Shown piece after piece: positions 34,201-42,878 of a stretch of DNA of 64,000 nt (position 1 is the first letter of the stretch; each line of letters starts with the position of its first letter). The stretch lies in assembly GCA_965262705.1 (NCBI GenBank), contig OZ253556.1:1922001-1986000 (forward strand), written 5' to 3'. This DNA is from UJ101 sp965262705. GTDB taxonomy: Bacteria; Bacteroidota; Bacteroidia; Flavobacteriales; UJ101. The position numbers were made by a program, and so were the translations under genes. The notes beneath the pieces are model-generated. The model ran no database searches and was not told the origin of the DNA. It saw nothing but the letters and a program-made list of their open reading frames with translations.

Positions 34201-34322
34201 GCTTTGCGGGGCGAGCGTTAGGGATAGAAGCGGTATCCTTTTTCTTGGGGTGAGACTTTTTACCCCAAGAAAAAGATATAGCGGATAGCCCGACCGCCGT
34301 AAGGCGGGAACGCCCAAAAAAG
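34201..34322 (+). repeat. REP-like hairpin repeat, copy 2 (inverted relative to 7555)
   Basis: It reads GCGAGCGTTAGGGATAGAAG, then CGGTATCCTTTTTCTTGGGG, a loop, CCCCAAGAAAAAGATATAGC and GGATAGCCCG. This is the reverse complement of the element at 7555-7670. A decayed MITE-like stretch (GCTAAAGTACTTTTTGCAG) precedes it at about 34110-34180. It is placed between convergent genes, where the strong stem could end both transcripts. Confidence 0.65.
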
Positions 34323-34407
34323 TAAATAGCACGTTAATAGTTTTGCACAAAGTGTTTTAGCAAAGCCTTTTGGTATTTTGATGAAGATTATATCAAACTC
34401 AGGTAAA

Positions 34408-35355
34408 TTAAACATAAATTTCCAACACTTTTCCTTCTCCGCATAATTCAACTTCACTTACCGCAGCGGGAATTAAAACCGTTTCTCCCTTGTGTAAGGT
34501 TGTTTTGTTATTTCGACAAGTTATTTCAGCTCGTCCTTCTACTGCCATGTAAATAACAAAACTATCGATAATGGATAAATCACGGTGTTTTTTTGAGGTT
34601 ATTGTTAGTTCATTTACCTTAAAATAGGGACAGGAAGCTAATTTTTCATTTTTCTTTTCTAACCGCTTGGCTATAAGATCATAATCTACTGCATCTGCTG
34701 CGAGGTCCGTATGCAATTCTCGTTGATTTCCGTTTGAATCTACTCGATTCCAGTCATATATGCGATAAGTAATGTCAGAGGTTTGTTGTATTTCTGCAAG
34801 TAGAACGCCGGCGCCAATGGCGTGAATCAATCCGGCTTTAATGAAAAAGGCTTCTCCTGCTTTTACTTTTTTATGATTCAAATATTCTTCAATTTTTCCG
34901 TCAGCTACGATTGCTTTATACTGACTAAGGGTTATTTTTTGATTAAATCCTAAAATAAGTTCGGCATCTTTTTTCGCGTCCATAATGTACCACATTTCAG
35001 TTTTTCCAAAGGAGTTATGCCGTTTTTTTGCCAGCGCGTCATCAGGGTGTACCTGAATGGATAAGTCAGCATTAGCATCAATAAACTTGATTAAAAGTGG
35101 AAATTGATTACCAAATCGGGTATAATTTTTTTTGCCAATTAATTCATCTTTATAGTGCACAATTAACTCACTGAGCGATTGCCCTCTCAACTTACCGGTT
35201 GAAACCACTGAAATATTGTGTTCAACTCCTGAGATTTCCCAACTTTCACCCGCTTGGTTTCCGTCTGGTTTTTTATTTAGTATATTTTTTAATTTGTTTC
35301 CTCCCCATATTTTTTCTTTAAAAATAGGCTTGAATTTCAATGGGTAATCTAGCAT
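34408..35355 (-). CDS. manA: Type I mannose-6-phosphate isomerase
   Basis: 315 residues of the cupin-type phosphomannose isomerase family, in the short Bacillus-like form. Zinc-ligand regions are SIQVHPDD (H103), GKTEMWYIM (E120) and AGLIHAIGAG (His near 178); the substrate region EIQQTSDITYRIYDWNR is conserved. The enzyme interconverts fructose-6-phosphate and mannose-6-phosphate, feeding GDP-mannose for surface sugars. Its position next to the polysaccharide cluster suits that role. The C-terminal domain binds no metal and is intact. Confidence 0.92.
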   Translation of the reverse strand: MLDYPLKFKPIFKEKIWGGNKLKNILNKKPDGNQAGESWEISGVEHNISVVSTGKLRGQSLSELIVHYKDELIGKKNYTRFGNQFPLLIKFIDANADLSIQVHPDDALAKKRHNSFGKTEMWYIMDAKKDAELILGFNQKITLSQYKAIVADGKIEEYLNHKKVKAGEAFFIKAGLIHAIGAGVLLAEIQQTSDITYRIYDWNRVDSNGNQRELHTDLAADAVDYDLIAKRLEKKNEKLASCPYFKVNELTITSKKHRDLSIIDSFVIYMAVEGRAEITCRNNKTTLHKGETVLIPAAVSEVELCGEGKVLEIYV

Positions 35356-35399
35356 AATATCATATTTTTAAGGCTGTTAATCTGGAATATTAAGAGACC

Positions 35400-35520
35400 G
35401 AGACCGTTGCAGAACACATAAAAAAGTATGAAAATGAAAGCATTTAGCTTGCGCTGACTTGCAGCTCGTTTCAAACTGCTTCCTTACTTCAGCTGTGCTC
35501 AGCAACCTTTCAAAATTAGT
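35400..35520 (-). mobile_element. MITE-like element, left-part remnant
   Basis: It starts GAGACCGTTGCAGAACACAT and keeps AAAAAAGTATGAAAATGAAA. It is then disrupted by TTTAGCTTGCGCTGACTTGC and by ACTTCAGCTGTGCTCAGCAA, pieces of the other repeat families. The right end is lost. Confidence 0.55.
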
Positions 35521-35589
35521 AATTTAGAGTTGAAAAGGAATAAATTACCATTAAATGAACTGCAAGTATACAAATTTATAAAAAGAGTT

Positions 35590-35772
35590 GAGACCGTTGC
35601 AGAATATATAAAAAAGTATGAAAAAGAAATCATCTAACTTCAAACGGCGCCCTTCTCAAAAAATTAAAATACTCACAACCATTAGGTTGATCTGGGATTT
35701 AATTTTTATCGGATATTGCAATATTAGCTTAGACTGATTGGCAGTTGATAGCGTGCTTTTTGAAAAGGGCTC
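35590..35772 (-). mobile_element. MITE-like element, diverged copy (183 bp)
   Basis: The left end is GAGACCGTTGCAGAATATAT and the right end GCTTTTTGAAAAGGGCTC. The interior carries an ATTAGCTTAGACTGATTGG insert. The right end overlaps a predicted promoter for the polysaccharide cluster. Confidence 0.65.
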
Positions 35773-35790
35773 AAATATATAGTATCTTTG
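35759..35790 (+). promoter_or_regulatory. Promoter of the polysaccharide cluster, -33 half inside a MITE end
   Basis: TTTG at 35759-35762 lies in the MITE's GCTTTTTG terminus. TATCTTTG at 35783-35790 is a perfect -7 box, with a 20-bp gap. The start would fall near 35795, leaving a leader of about 50 nt before the GTG at 35847. Confidence 0.5.
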
Positions 35791-35846
35791 CCATTAAAAT
35801 GATTAATGCCTAATCAAAGTAATACTTAATTCTTATTGAAAAAAAC

Positions 35847-36950
35847 GTGAAAATATTGCAAATAATCCCCACCTTGGGAAGTGGTGGCGCCGAGCGCTTT
35901 GTAATAGACCTGTCAAATGAATTACACCGGCGGGGTAACCAAGTGATTTTGTGTACATTGTATGATATAGGCTTAAAAGAAGAGTATGCTTTTTTTGAAA
36001 AAGAATTAGATCCCTCTATTGAGAGAAAACATACGGGCAAGAAATTAGGCTTTGATATAAGGCTTTTTTACCGCTTATACCAGGTGATAAGAGAAGTAAA
36101 TCCTGAGGTTGTGCATACGCATTTATCCGTGATGAATTATCTTATTTTATCGGTTTTATTCTTAAGGAAAAAAGTAAAATTTGTGCATACGTTGCATAGC
36201 GATGCGAGTAAATTAATTAAAAGTAATCTCGAAAAGTTTATCAGAAAGTTTTTATACAAAAATAAAGTTACGCCGGTATGTATCTCACCTATTTCACGTA
36301 TTTCTTTTGAACGACTTTATGGAGAGCATTATTCACCACATCTAATTTTAAACGGAAGAGCTAAGGATTGGGCAAAAAATATTGAAATTGACTCAAGAGT
36401 TTTGGAAGTTAAAAATAACCGAGCTGCAACGCTTTTTCTTACAATAGGTAGATATAGCAAAGAAAAAAATCTAATCCATTTGGTGAAAGCCTTTAAAAAT
36501 GTGATAGAGAAGGGGAAAAAAGATATTTTTTTAATGATTATCGGCGATGGAGACGAAGAGATAAAAAAAGAACTGATGCAGTACGAAAATAATCAAATTC
36601 TATTGCTCGGCAGGAAAAATAATATCATCTCTTATATGAAAATAGCAGATGCTTTTATTTTACCTTCCCTTTTTGAAGGCATGCCCATTTCATTGATTGA
36701 AGCCTTTTCACAAGGGTTAATTCCGCTGGTAACCTATGTAGGAGGTATGAAGAGCATGATAAAACATGGAAAAACGGGGTTTTTTATAAAAACGCCTTCA
36801 ATAGAAAATATTCAAGCGGCCATTGAATCTTATTTCGAGCTCTCAGTACAAGAAAAAATGACGATAAAAAATGAAGTGAAAAAAGAATTTGAAATGCAAT
36901 ATACTATTGAAATTTGTGCAGAAAAATACCTTAATTTATATAGAAAGTAA
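35847..36950 (+). CDS. GT4-family glycosyltransferase
   Basis: 367 residues with the GT-B fold. The N-terminal domain begins LQIIPTLGSGGAERFVIDLS. The C-terminal nucleotide-sugar domain has FLTIGRYSKEKNLIHLVKAF and the E-x7-E region LPSLFEGMPISLIEAFSQG. Such enzymes are retaining and add sugars to a lipid-linked chain at the inner face of the membrane. The start is a GTG, as no ATG precedes the conserved strand. It overlaps the following polymerase gene by one base, so they form an operon. Confidence 0.9.
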   Translation: MKILQIIPTLGSGGAERFVIDLSNELHRRGNQVILCTLYDIGLKEEYAFFEKELDPSIERKHTGKKLGFDIRLFYRLYQVIREVNPEVVHTHLSVMNYLILSVLFLRKKVKFVHTLHSDASKLIKSNLEKFIRKFLYKNKVTPVCISPISRISFERLYGEHYSPHLILNGRAKDWAKNIEIDSRVLEVKNNRAATLFLTIGRYSKEKNLIHLVKAFKNVIEKGKKDIFLMIIGDGDEEIKKELMQYENNQILLLGRKNNIISYMKIADAFILPSLFEGMPISLIEAFSQGLIPLVTYVGGMKSMIKHGKTGFFIKTPSIENIQAAIESYFELSVQEKMTIKNEVKKEFEMQYTIEICAEKYLNLYRK

Positions 36951-38206
36951 TGTGGCAAATATCATCAGAAACGCTTCGAAAATTTAAATTCTTTTTATTC
37001 CTATCTATATTTTACTTGTACCCCGGTGGTGGAGAAAACAGTGTAAGAGCGCAGATAGCTGTTATTTTTGGAGCGATCTTGCTTTTATTGTTTAATTTTA
37101 AAAAGATAAGAATCGCTTCTGATTCGGCTTACATGGTTTCATTTTTTATTTTATTTCTTATTTTTATAAATATTCGTTTTGTACTTAATCAAACTTCCCT
37201 TTCAAGTTATATTCGAGAATATACTGAAGTCTTTCGCTTATTGGTTTTGATGATTTTCTCTCTGGCAGCATTCAAAGCGGATTTTAAAGTGTTTAAATGG
37301 TTTATTTACTTCAGTTTTTTTTATATTTTTTTAGATTTTACAGCCGTTATTGTGGAGGTATTTTTTAGAGATAGCGCTTTGGCTCAATTTGTAATACAAA
37401 ATTATCAGTCAGCAAGACTTGCATCACATCAAGAATATGTAAAAGGCCTAACTACCCACAGCGGACTGCATGGTATCATTATTATGCTGCTTTTTATTTT
37501 TCATTATTCTATATTGCCGTACACAAGAAAACGCACTCGTTTTTATTGCATTATCGCTTGCTCTCTAGAGGGATTGATAACATTAATTTCAGGCAGTCGA
37601 ACACACATGGCATCCATTGTTTTTTTTATAGCCTTGCAGGTATTCTTAAGTTTTTTCTTAAGAAAAAAAGATAGAAAAAGTATTCACTATTACTTTTTAG
37701 CAATAGTAACAACTATACTCGTTTTTATTACGATTAATTATCGTGATTATTTTATTAGATTATTTTATTTTATCAGCAATATAGAACAGCAGGATACAGA
37801 AGGATTAGGAGGGAGAACTGATATTTGGGAAAATATGATTCATTATTTGTTCCAAAAGCCATATTTAATTTTTATTGGATGGGGAAAAACATACATCTCT
37901 GGCGCTACGGGGGGGTTCTTTACCGATAATGATTATTTGGCAGCATTAGTTATATACGGGGTGATTATATTAGCTGTATTTCTGTTTATACTATTCAATT
38001 TTTTATTGAAAATTTTAACAAAATGGCAACATACTAATGTGATAGACCGTACAGTTTTCTATATGATTGTAGTTTCACTTTTATCTGCTATAAGTTCTAC
38101 CGGTTTTTTTACTTTCCATTGGCAGTTGTTTATGCTGCTTATATATCGGTTTTATATTGCTTCAAAAAGAGAAGAAATTACAGAGCAAAAAATGGGAATG
38201 ATTTAA
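36950..38206 (+). CDS. Wzy/O-antigen-ligase-like membrane protein
   Basis: 418 residues with about 11-12 membrane helices. The large loop typical of Wzy or WaaL proteins lies near residues 250-310 (LGGRTDIWENMIHYLFQKP, then FIGWGKTYISGATGGFFTDN). The N-terminal region has FYLYPGGGENSVRAQIAVIF. It probably polymerises repeat units or ligates the polysaccharide in the periplasm. The start overlaps the previous stop (TAATG). Sequence alone cannot separate polymerase from ligase. Confidence 0.82.
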   Translation: MWQISSETLRKFKFFLFLSIFYLYPGGGENSVRAQIAVIFGAILLLLFNFKKIRIASDSAYMVSFFILFLIFINIRFVLNQTSLSSYIREYTEVFRLLVLMIFSLAAFKADFKVFKWFIYFSFFYIFLDFTAVIVEVFFRDSALAQFVIQNYQSARLASHQEYVKGLTTHSGLHGIIIMLLFIFHYSILPYTRKRTRFYCIIACSLEGLITLISGSRTHMASIVFFIALQVFLSFFLRKKDRKSIHYYFLAIVTTILVFITINYRDYFIRLFYFISNIEQQDTEGLGGRTDIWENMIHYLFQKPYLIFIGWGKTYISGATGGFFTDNDYLAALVIYGVIILAVFLFILFNFLLKILTKWQHTNVIDRTVFYMIVVSLLSAISSTGFFTFHWQLFMLLIYRFYIASKREEITEQKMGMI

Positions 38207-38229
38207 CGCCTCCTTAATATTTATATAAT

Positions 38230-39198
38230 ATGTTAGAAAAAGTATTATTAATCGGAACGAAGCCATTTCCAATAGGAGGTGTAACAATTTATAATCAAAG
38301 ATTGTCAGATCAATTAAAGGAAATTTATTTTTTTGATTACAAAAGAAAATCATTTTTTCAATTGTTAAAAAAAATCCCCTCGTATAAAGTAATTCATCTT
38401 AGTTGCTCTCATTCATTATTTAGAATGTTCATTATTCTATATTGTTTTATATTAAGAAAAAAAACAATCAATACAATACATGGAAATCTAGGAAGATTTG
38501 GAAAGATTAAAAATACGCTTGATTATCTGGCCATTTATTTAACAACTCTTCCTATTGTACTTAATAAAAACAGCCTGCAAAAAGCTTTGAAATATAATAG
38601 AAACACTTTACAGCAAACTTCTTTTATCAAACCATTTTACAAAGAAGATTCACTCTTAAAAAAAAAAATAAATCATTTTATAGGAAAATCTGCCATTGTC
38701 TTTTCTACTAATGCCTTTAACCTCTCATTTGATAAAAACAAAAATGAAACCTATGGTATAGTAGAATTGATAAAAATATTCAGTAAGGCGAAATTTAAAA
38801 AATATAAGTTTATTATTTCCACGCCTAATAAAAAGTATAAACGTTATTTAATCAAAAAGAACATTTACTTGTCATCAAATATTTTAATGATTAGTCAGCC
38901 ACATTCATTCCTCCAAGTAATAAAATCATCACATGCTATGATTCGTAATACAACCACAGACGGTGATCCGCTGAGTGTGAGAGAAGCCTTATTTTATGGT
39001 AAAAAAGTAATTTGTTCAGATGTAGTCAACAGACCTGATAACGTTTTAGTCTATAGCAATTCCATTCAATTAGAAAAAATCATTGAGAATATAGAATCTT
39101 ATCCATATCCTTCTCGAAAAAAAGATATAATAAAAGATGAATCAAAAGAGTTAAAAAAAATATATTTAGATTTATTGAATGGTAAAGTAGAAAAATAA
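38230..39198 (+). CDS. Glycosyltransferase (GT4-like)
   Basis: 322 residues. The start LLIGTKPFPIGGVTIYNQRL is the usual N-terminal GT-B motif of surface-sugar transferases. Later regions are HLSCSHSLFRMF, TINTIHGNLGRFGK and, in the C-terminal domain, RNTTTDGDPLSVREALFYGK with the acidic E used by GT4 enzymes. It is AT-richer than its neighbours. It follows the polymerase by 23 bp and belongs to the same cluster; the sugar is unknown. Confidence 0.8.
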   Translation: MLEKVLLIGTKPFPIGGVTIYNQRLSDQLKEIYFFDYKRKSFFQLLKKIPSYKVIHLSCSHSLFRMFIILYCFILRKKTINTIHGNLGRFGKIKNTLDYLAIYLTTLPIVLNKNSLQKALKYNRNTLQQTSFIKPFYKEDSLLKKKINHFIGKSAIVFSTNAFNLSFDKNKNETYGIVELIKIFSKAKFKKYKFIISTPNKKYKRYLIKKNIYLSSNILMISQPHSFLQVIKSSHAMIRNTTTDGDPLSVREALFYGKKVICSDVVNRPDNVLVYSNSIQLEKIIENIESYPYPSRKKDIIKDESKELKKIYLDLLNGKVEK

Positions 39199-39312
39199 AA
39201 GCTAATATTACTTTCATAAATCTGTTTTAATTTCATTAAAATTGCCATAGTTATTTGTTGAATTTAAAAACTAAAGGGGCTATTTGAAGTGATAAATCAA
39301 ATATCAACTAAA

Positions 39313-40410
39313 CTATAAGTCGTGTTTTCTCCTTTTAATTAAGGTAATATGTTTTAATTTTAAGCAAGGTTTTTCAACGAAAACCCAGGATAATAATGCC
39401 AATATCATTGTTATAATTATTACTATAAATATATAGTAACCATGTCCTATATAATTTCTCTGTACTAAAAAATTTACAACTAACATATGATATATGTATA
39501 GCCCATATGAAATATCATTATTCTTTAGTAACTTATTTGAAATATTACGATAAGAATAAGCAAAAGAAAACGTTACTCCAGCTAGTATAAAATCACCAAT
39601 AAGATTCATTGGTGTTTGTATGTAATAAGAAGTAGTATTAAAGTGAAATATAAAATTATTTGTATAACTAAAAAGTAAATAAAAAAATAACCAAAAAACG
39701 ATCTTTTGTTCAAAAAATGAACGCAAATATCTCCAAAAATTTTTAAATATTACTCCTATAAGGAAGTAATAAAAATAAGGAAAAACAGAAACTCCCATTA
39801 GCTTACTCGCTAAGGATTCCTTATTTATTAAGTTTCCAAAATAAAAATTTGTTAAACATGATAAAGTAAAAAGAATAAAAAATATCAACCAAAATTTACT
39901 TAATTTCTTTGAAAATAAAATATATAAAATCGGAACAATTATATAAAACTGAATTTCTACCGTAATTGTCCACAAACTACCATTGGGTGTCCCCACTCCC
40001 CAAAACCTTAATATTTCGGGAGTATAAAATTGGAAAAAAGATAACTGAGCTATAATATAAGTAAGAAAACTCTTTGATAAAAGTGGAGTTAATCCTCTAT
40101 TAAAGTCAATCAATAATATAAGCACAGTCAATAAAAGACAAAACCATAAAGCTGGGAATATTCTAAGAAACCTATTCACAAAAAAACGAATTATAGTATT
40201 TTTATTTCTTTCAAAAGAACCATAAATCAAAAAGCCACTAATAAAAAAGAAAATGGGGACACCGGGAAATAGAGAAAGAAAATACTTTGAAAAATACTCA
40301 ACAATATTATTTTGAATTTTCAAATGCGTTATTGTATGAAATACTAAAACTTGTAGCGCTGCCAAAAGTCTAATTAAATCAAAGTTATTCTTTCTAATGC
40401 TTTGTCTCAA
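39313..40410 (-). CDS. Acyltransferase 3 family membrane protein
   Basis: 365 residues with about ten membrane helices. The family start is clear: NFDLIRLLAALQVLVFHTIT, with the catalytic His in LVFHT, then FFFISGFLIYGSFERNK and an RFFVNRFLRIFPALW segment. These integral membrane enzymes transfer acetyl or other acyl groups to sugars of O-antigens and capsules. It is the only gene of the cluster on the minus strand and is convergent with the preceding glycosyltransferase. Very high AT content suggests recent acquisition. The flanking gap to 40684 holds no other gene. Confidence 0.88.
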   Translation of the reverse strand: MRQSIRKNNFDLIRLLAALQVLVFHTITHLKIQNNIVEYFSKYFLSLFPGVPIFFFISGFLIYGSFERNKNTIIRFFVNRFLRIFPALWFCLLLTVLILLIDFNRGLTPLLSKSFLTYIIAQLSFFQFYTPEILRFWGVGTPNGSLWTITVEIQFYIIVPILYILFSKKLSKFWLIFFILFTLSCLTNFYFGNLINKESLASKLMGVSVFPYFYYFLIGVIFKNFWRYLRSFFEQKIVFWLFFYLLFSYTNNFIFHFNTTSYYIQTPMNLIGDFILAGVTFSFAYSYRNISNKLLKNNDISYGLYIYHMLVVNFLVQRNYIGHGYYIFIVIIITMILALLSWVFVEKPCLKLKHITLIKRRKHDL

Positions 40411-40683
40411 TCTGTTAAAACTTTAGAGATGTTAAATAGCTTAAATTATAGATTTATAATAAAGTCCTTTTCACTACTTAAAACACAAATGTAAGTAAGT
40501 TTTTCATTTCAAACTATGTGATAGAGATATTTTTTATATAAAAGTCTTATGCTAATCATAATTATATAAATTTGCAAAGGATATCTTAAGGCGAAAAAAG
40601 TGATTAATATATTTTACTTTGCACATAAATATTTTCTTAAAAATATAAATAATTCACATTCATTTAATTCATCTTGATTATAT

Positions 40684-42834
40684 ATGAAACAAATTATACA
40701 AGATATTAAAAACGGTAATACAACATTAGAAGAAGTCCCCGTGCCTAAAACTGAAACAGGTTCAGTGTTAATCAAAACAGCTAAATCATTAGTATCGCTG
40801 GGTACTGAGCGCATGATAGTCAAGTTTGGAAAAGCTGGTCTTATTGAAAAAGCAAGGCAACATCCAGATAAAGTTAAGATGGTCCTGGATAAAGTAAAAA
40901 CTGATGGTTTAAAACCAACTATGGAGGCAGTCTTTAATAAATTAAATCAACCGTTGCCATTAGGGTATTGTAATGCAGGGATAGTTGTAGAGGTTGGTAA
41001 AGGAGTAACAGAATTTAAAGTTGGGGATAGAGTAGCTTCTAATGGAAATCACGCAGAGTATGTCGTAGTTCCTAAAAATTTGGTGGCAAAAATACCAGAT
41101 AAGGTTTCAGATGAAGAAGCTGCATTTACTATTATTGGAGCCATCGCACTTCAGGGAATACGCTTATTAAATCCAACTTTAGGAGAAACTATTGTCGTTA
41201 TAGGACTTGGACTTATCGGTTTGATAACCGCAGAACTTTTAAAATCAAATGGCTGTAATGTTATAGGATTTGATTTTGATCCTGAGAAAATTAGAATTGC
41301 TAAAGAAAAAGGTATAATCGCTATTAATCCTATTGAGGGAACTGATCAAGTTAAATTTGTTGAAAATTATACCAGCGGTATAGGCTGTGACGGTGTAATT
41401 ATTACAGCCTCTAATAAGAGCAATGAAATAATATCTCAAGCAGCTAATATGAGTAGGAAAAGAGGACGAATAGTATTGGTCGGTGTTGTAGGATTAGATA
41501 TAAATAGAGCTGATTTTTATGATAAAGAACTATCTTTTCAAGTATCCTGTTCATACGGGCCAGGGCGTTATGATGACGAATACGAGCAGAAAGGGAATGA
41601 TTATCCTATTGAATACGTAAGATGGACCGAGAAGAGAAATTTTGAAGCAGTCCTTAATGCGATTAGCAAAGGTAATCTAAATGTAAAACCCCTTATTAGC
41701 AATCGATACCATTTAAAAAATTATGATAAAATTTACAATAATATATCCCAGTCCAGGTCAGTCGCTTCTATTATTGACTATGATAATTCTGATTATGAAA
41801 CCCGCGTAGAAACAATAAAAATACAGGACAAGAGTTTTAGTAGCCAGAAAGGAATAATAGGTATTATAGGTGCTGGAAATTTTACAAGTTCAACATTGCT
41901 TCCAAAATTAAAAAAATTAAACGCTGATATTAAATATATTGCAAGTTCTCGCGGATTATCTTCAACCATAATGGCTAAAAAATATGGGATTTCTAACTCA
42001 ACAACTGATTATAAAGCCATATTAAAAGACAATGAAGTTGATCTGGTATTGATAACCACGCGTCATAATACACATGCTTATATGATATTAGAAGCGTTAA
42101 AAAATAACAAAAGTGTTTTCGTTGAAAAGCCCTTAGCAATCAATAAAGAAGAGCTAAGTTTGATAATTGAGCAATATAATAAAAGAGAAGTAAGTATTTC
42201 GGTTGGATTTAACAGAAGATTTGCACCCATTGCAACAAGAATGAAAAAGCTTTTGGGGAATAATGAAAATCCTATTAATATAATAGCTACAATGAATGCA
42301 GGGTTTATTCCTGCAAATTCATGGATTCACGATATAGAAGCAGGTGGAGGTAGAATTATTGGAGAAGCCTGCCATTATATAGACTTATGCTCTTATCTTT
42401 CAGGTAGTTTAGTTAAATCTGTATGTATGAATGCTATGGGGATAACCCCACAAGAAAATACAGATAATGCGTGTATACTACTTAAATATGAAAACGGCTC
42501 TAATGCGGTTATAAACTATTTTTCTAACGGTAGCAAGTCATATATTAAAGAACGAATTGAAGTATATTCCCAAGGGCGTACTTTAATAGCGGAAAATTGG
42601 CGTAAACTAAAAACGTATGGATTTAAAAAAATTCGTAATTCCCTCTCAAAACAAGATAAAGGGCATTTAAATCAATTTAAAAAACTTCTAACGCAACAAA
42701 AAAGTGGAGGAGATCCAATAATAAAATTTAATGAAATTGTGAACACAACATCAGCTTCTTTTGCAGCTATTGACTCTCTTAAACAAAATAAATGGATAGA
42801 AGTAAAACAAGAACTATCCCAAGAACAAAGCTAG
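40684..42834 (+). CDS. Two-domain oxidoreductase: zinc-type alcohol dehydrogenase fused to Gfo/Idh/MocA
   Basis: 716 residues. The first half (about 1-365) is an MDR-type dehydrogenase with a Rossmann fold, TIVVIGLGLIGLITAELLKS. The second half (about 385-710) is a Gfo/Idh/MocA oxidoreductase, with GIIGAGNFTSSTLLPKL and the conserved VFVEKPLAINKEEL. This bi-domain form is common in surface-polysaccharide clusters; its chemistry is thought to involve nucleotide-linked sugars. It lies directly upstream of wecB on the same strand. The exact reaction is unknown. Confidence 0.88.
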   Translation: MKQIIQDIKNGNTTLEEVPVPKTETGSVLIKTAKSLVSLGTERMIVKFGKAGLIEKARQHPDKVKMVLDKVKTDGLKPTMEAVFNKLNQPLPLGYCNAGIVVEVGKGVTEFKVGDRVASNGNHAEYVVVPKNLVAKIPDKVSDEEAAFTIIGAIALQGIRLLNPTLGETIVVIGLGLIGLITAELLKSNGCNVIGFDFDPEKIRIAKEKGIIAINPIEGTDQVKFVENYTSGIGCDGVIITASNKSNEIISQAANMSRKRGRIVLVGVVGLDINRADFYDKELSFQVSCSYGPGRYDDEYEQKGNDYPIEYVRWTEKRNFEAVLNAISKGNLNVKPLISNRYHLKNYDKIYNNISQSRSVASIIDYDNSDYETRVETIKIQDKSFSSQKGIIGIIGAGNFTSSTLLPKLKKLNADIKYIASSRGLSSTIMAKKYGISNSTTDYKAILKDNEVDLVLITTRHNTHAYMILEALKNNKSVFVEKPLAINKEELSLIIEQYNKREVSISVGFNRRFAPIATRMKKLLGNNENPINIIATMNAGFIPANSWIHDIEAGGGRIIGEACHYIDLCSYLSGSLVKSVCMNAMGITPQENTDNACILLKYENGSNAVINYFSNGSKSYIKERIEVYSQGRTLIAENWRKLKTYGFKKIRNSLSKQDKGHLNQFKKLLTQQKSGGDPIIKFNEIVNTTSASFAAIDSLKQNKWIEVKQELSQEQS

Positions 42835-42844
42835 GAAAATTAAA

Positions 42845-42878
42845 AGCCGTTGTATCACACATAAAAAATACAAAATGA
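42845..42878 (+). promoter_or_regulatory. wecB leader derived from a MITE end
   Basis: The sequence AGCCGTTGTATCACACATAA then AAAATACAAAATG resembles the MITE end GACCGTTGCAGAACACATAA followed by AAAAGTATG. The wecB ATG falls on the ATG of the MITE. It suggests that a decayed element supplies the leader and perhaps the start codon. Confidence 0.35.
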
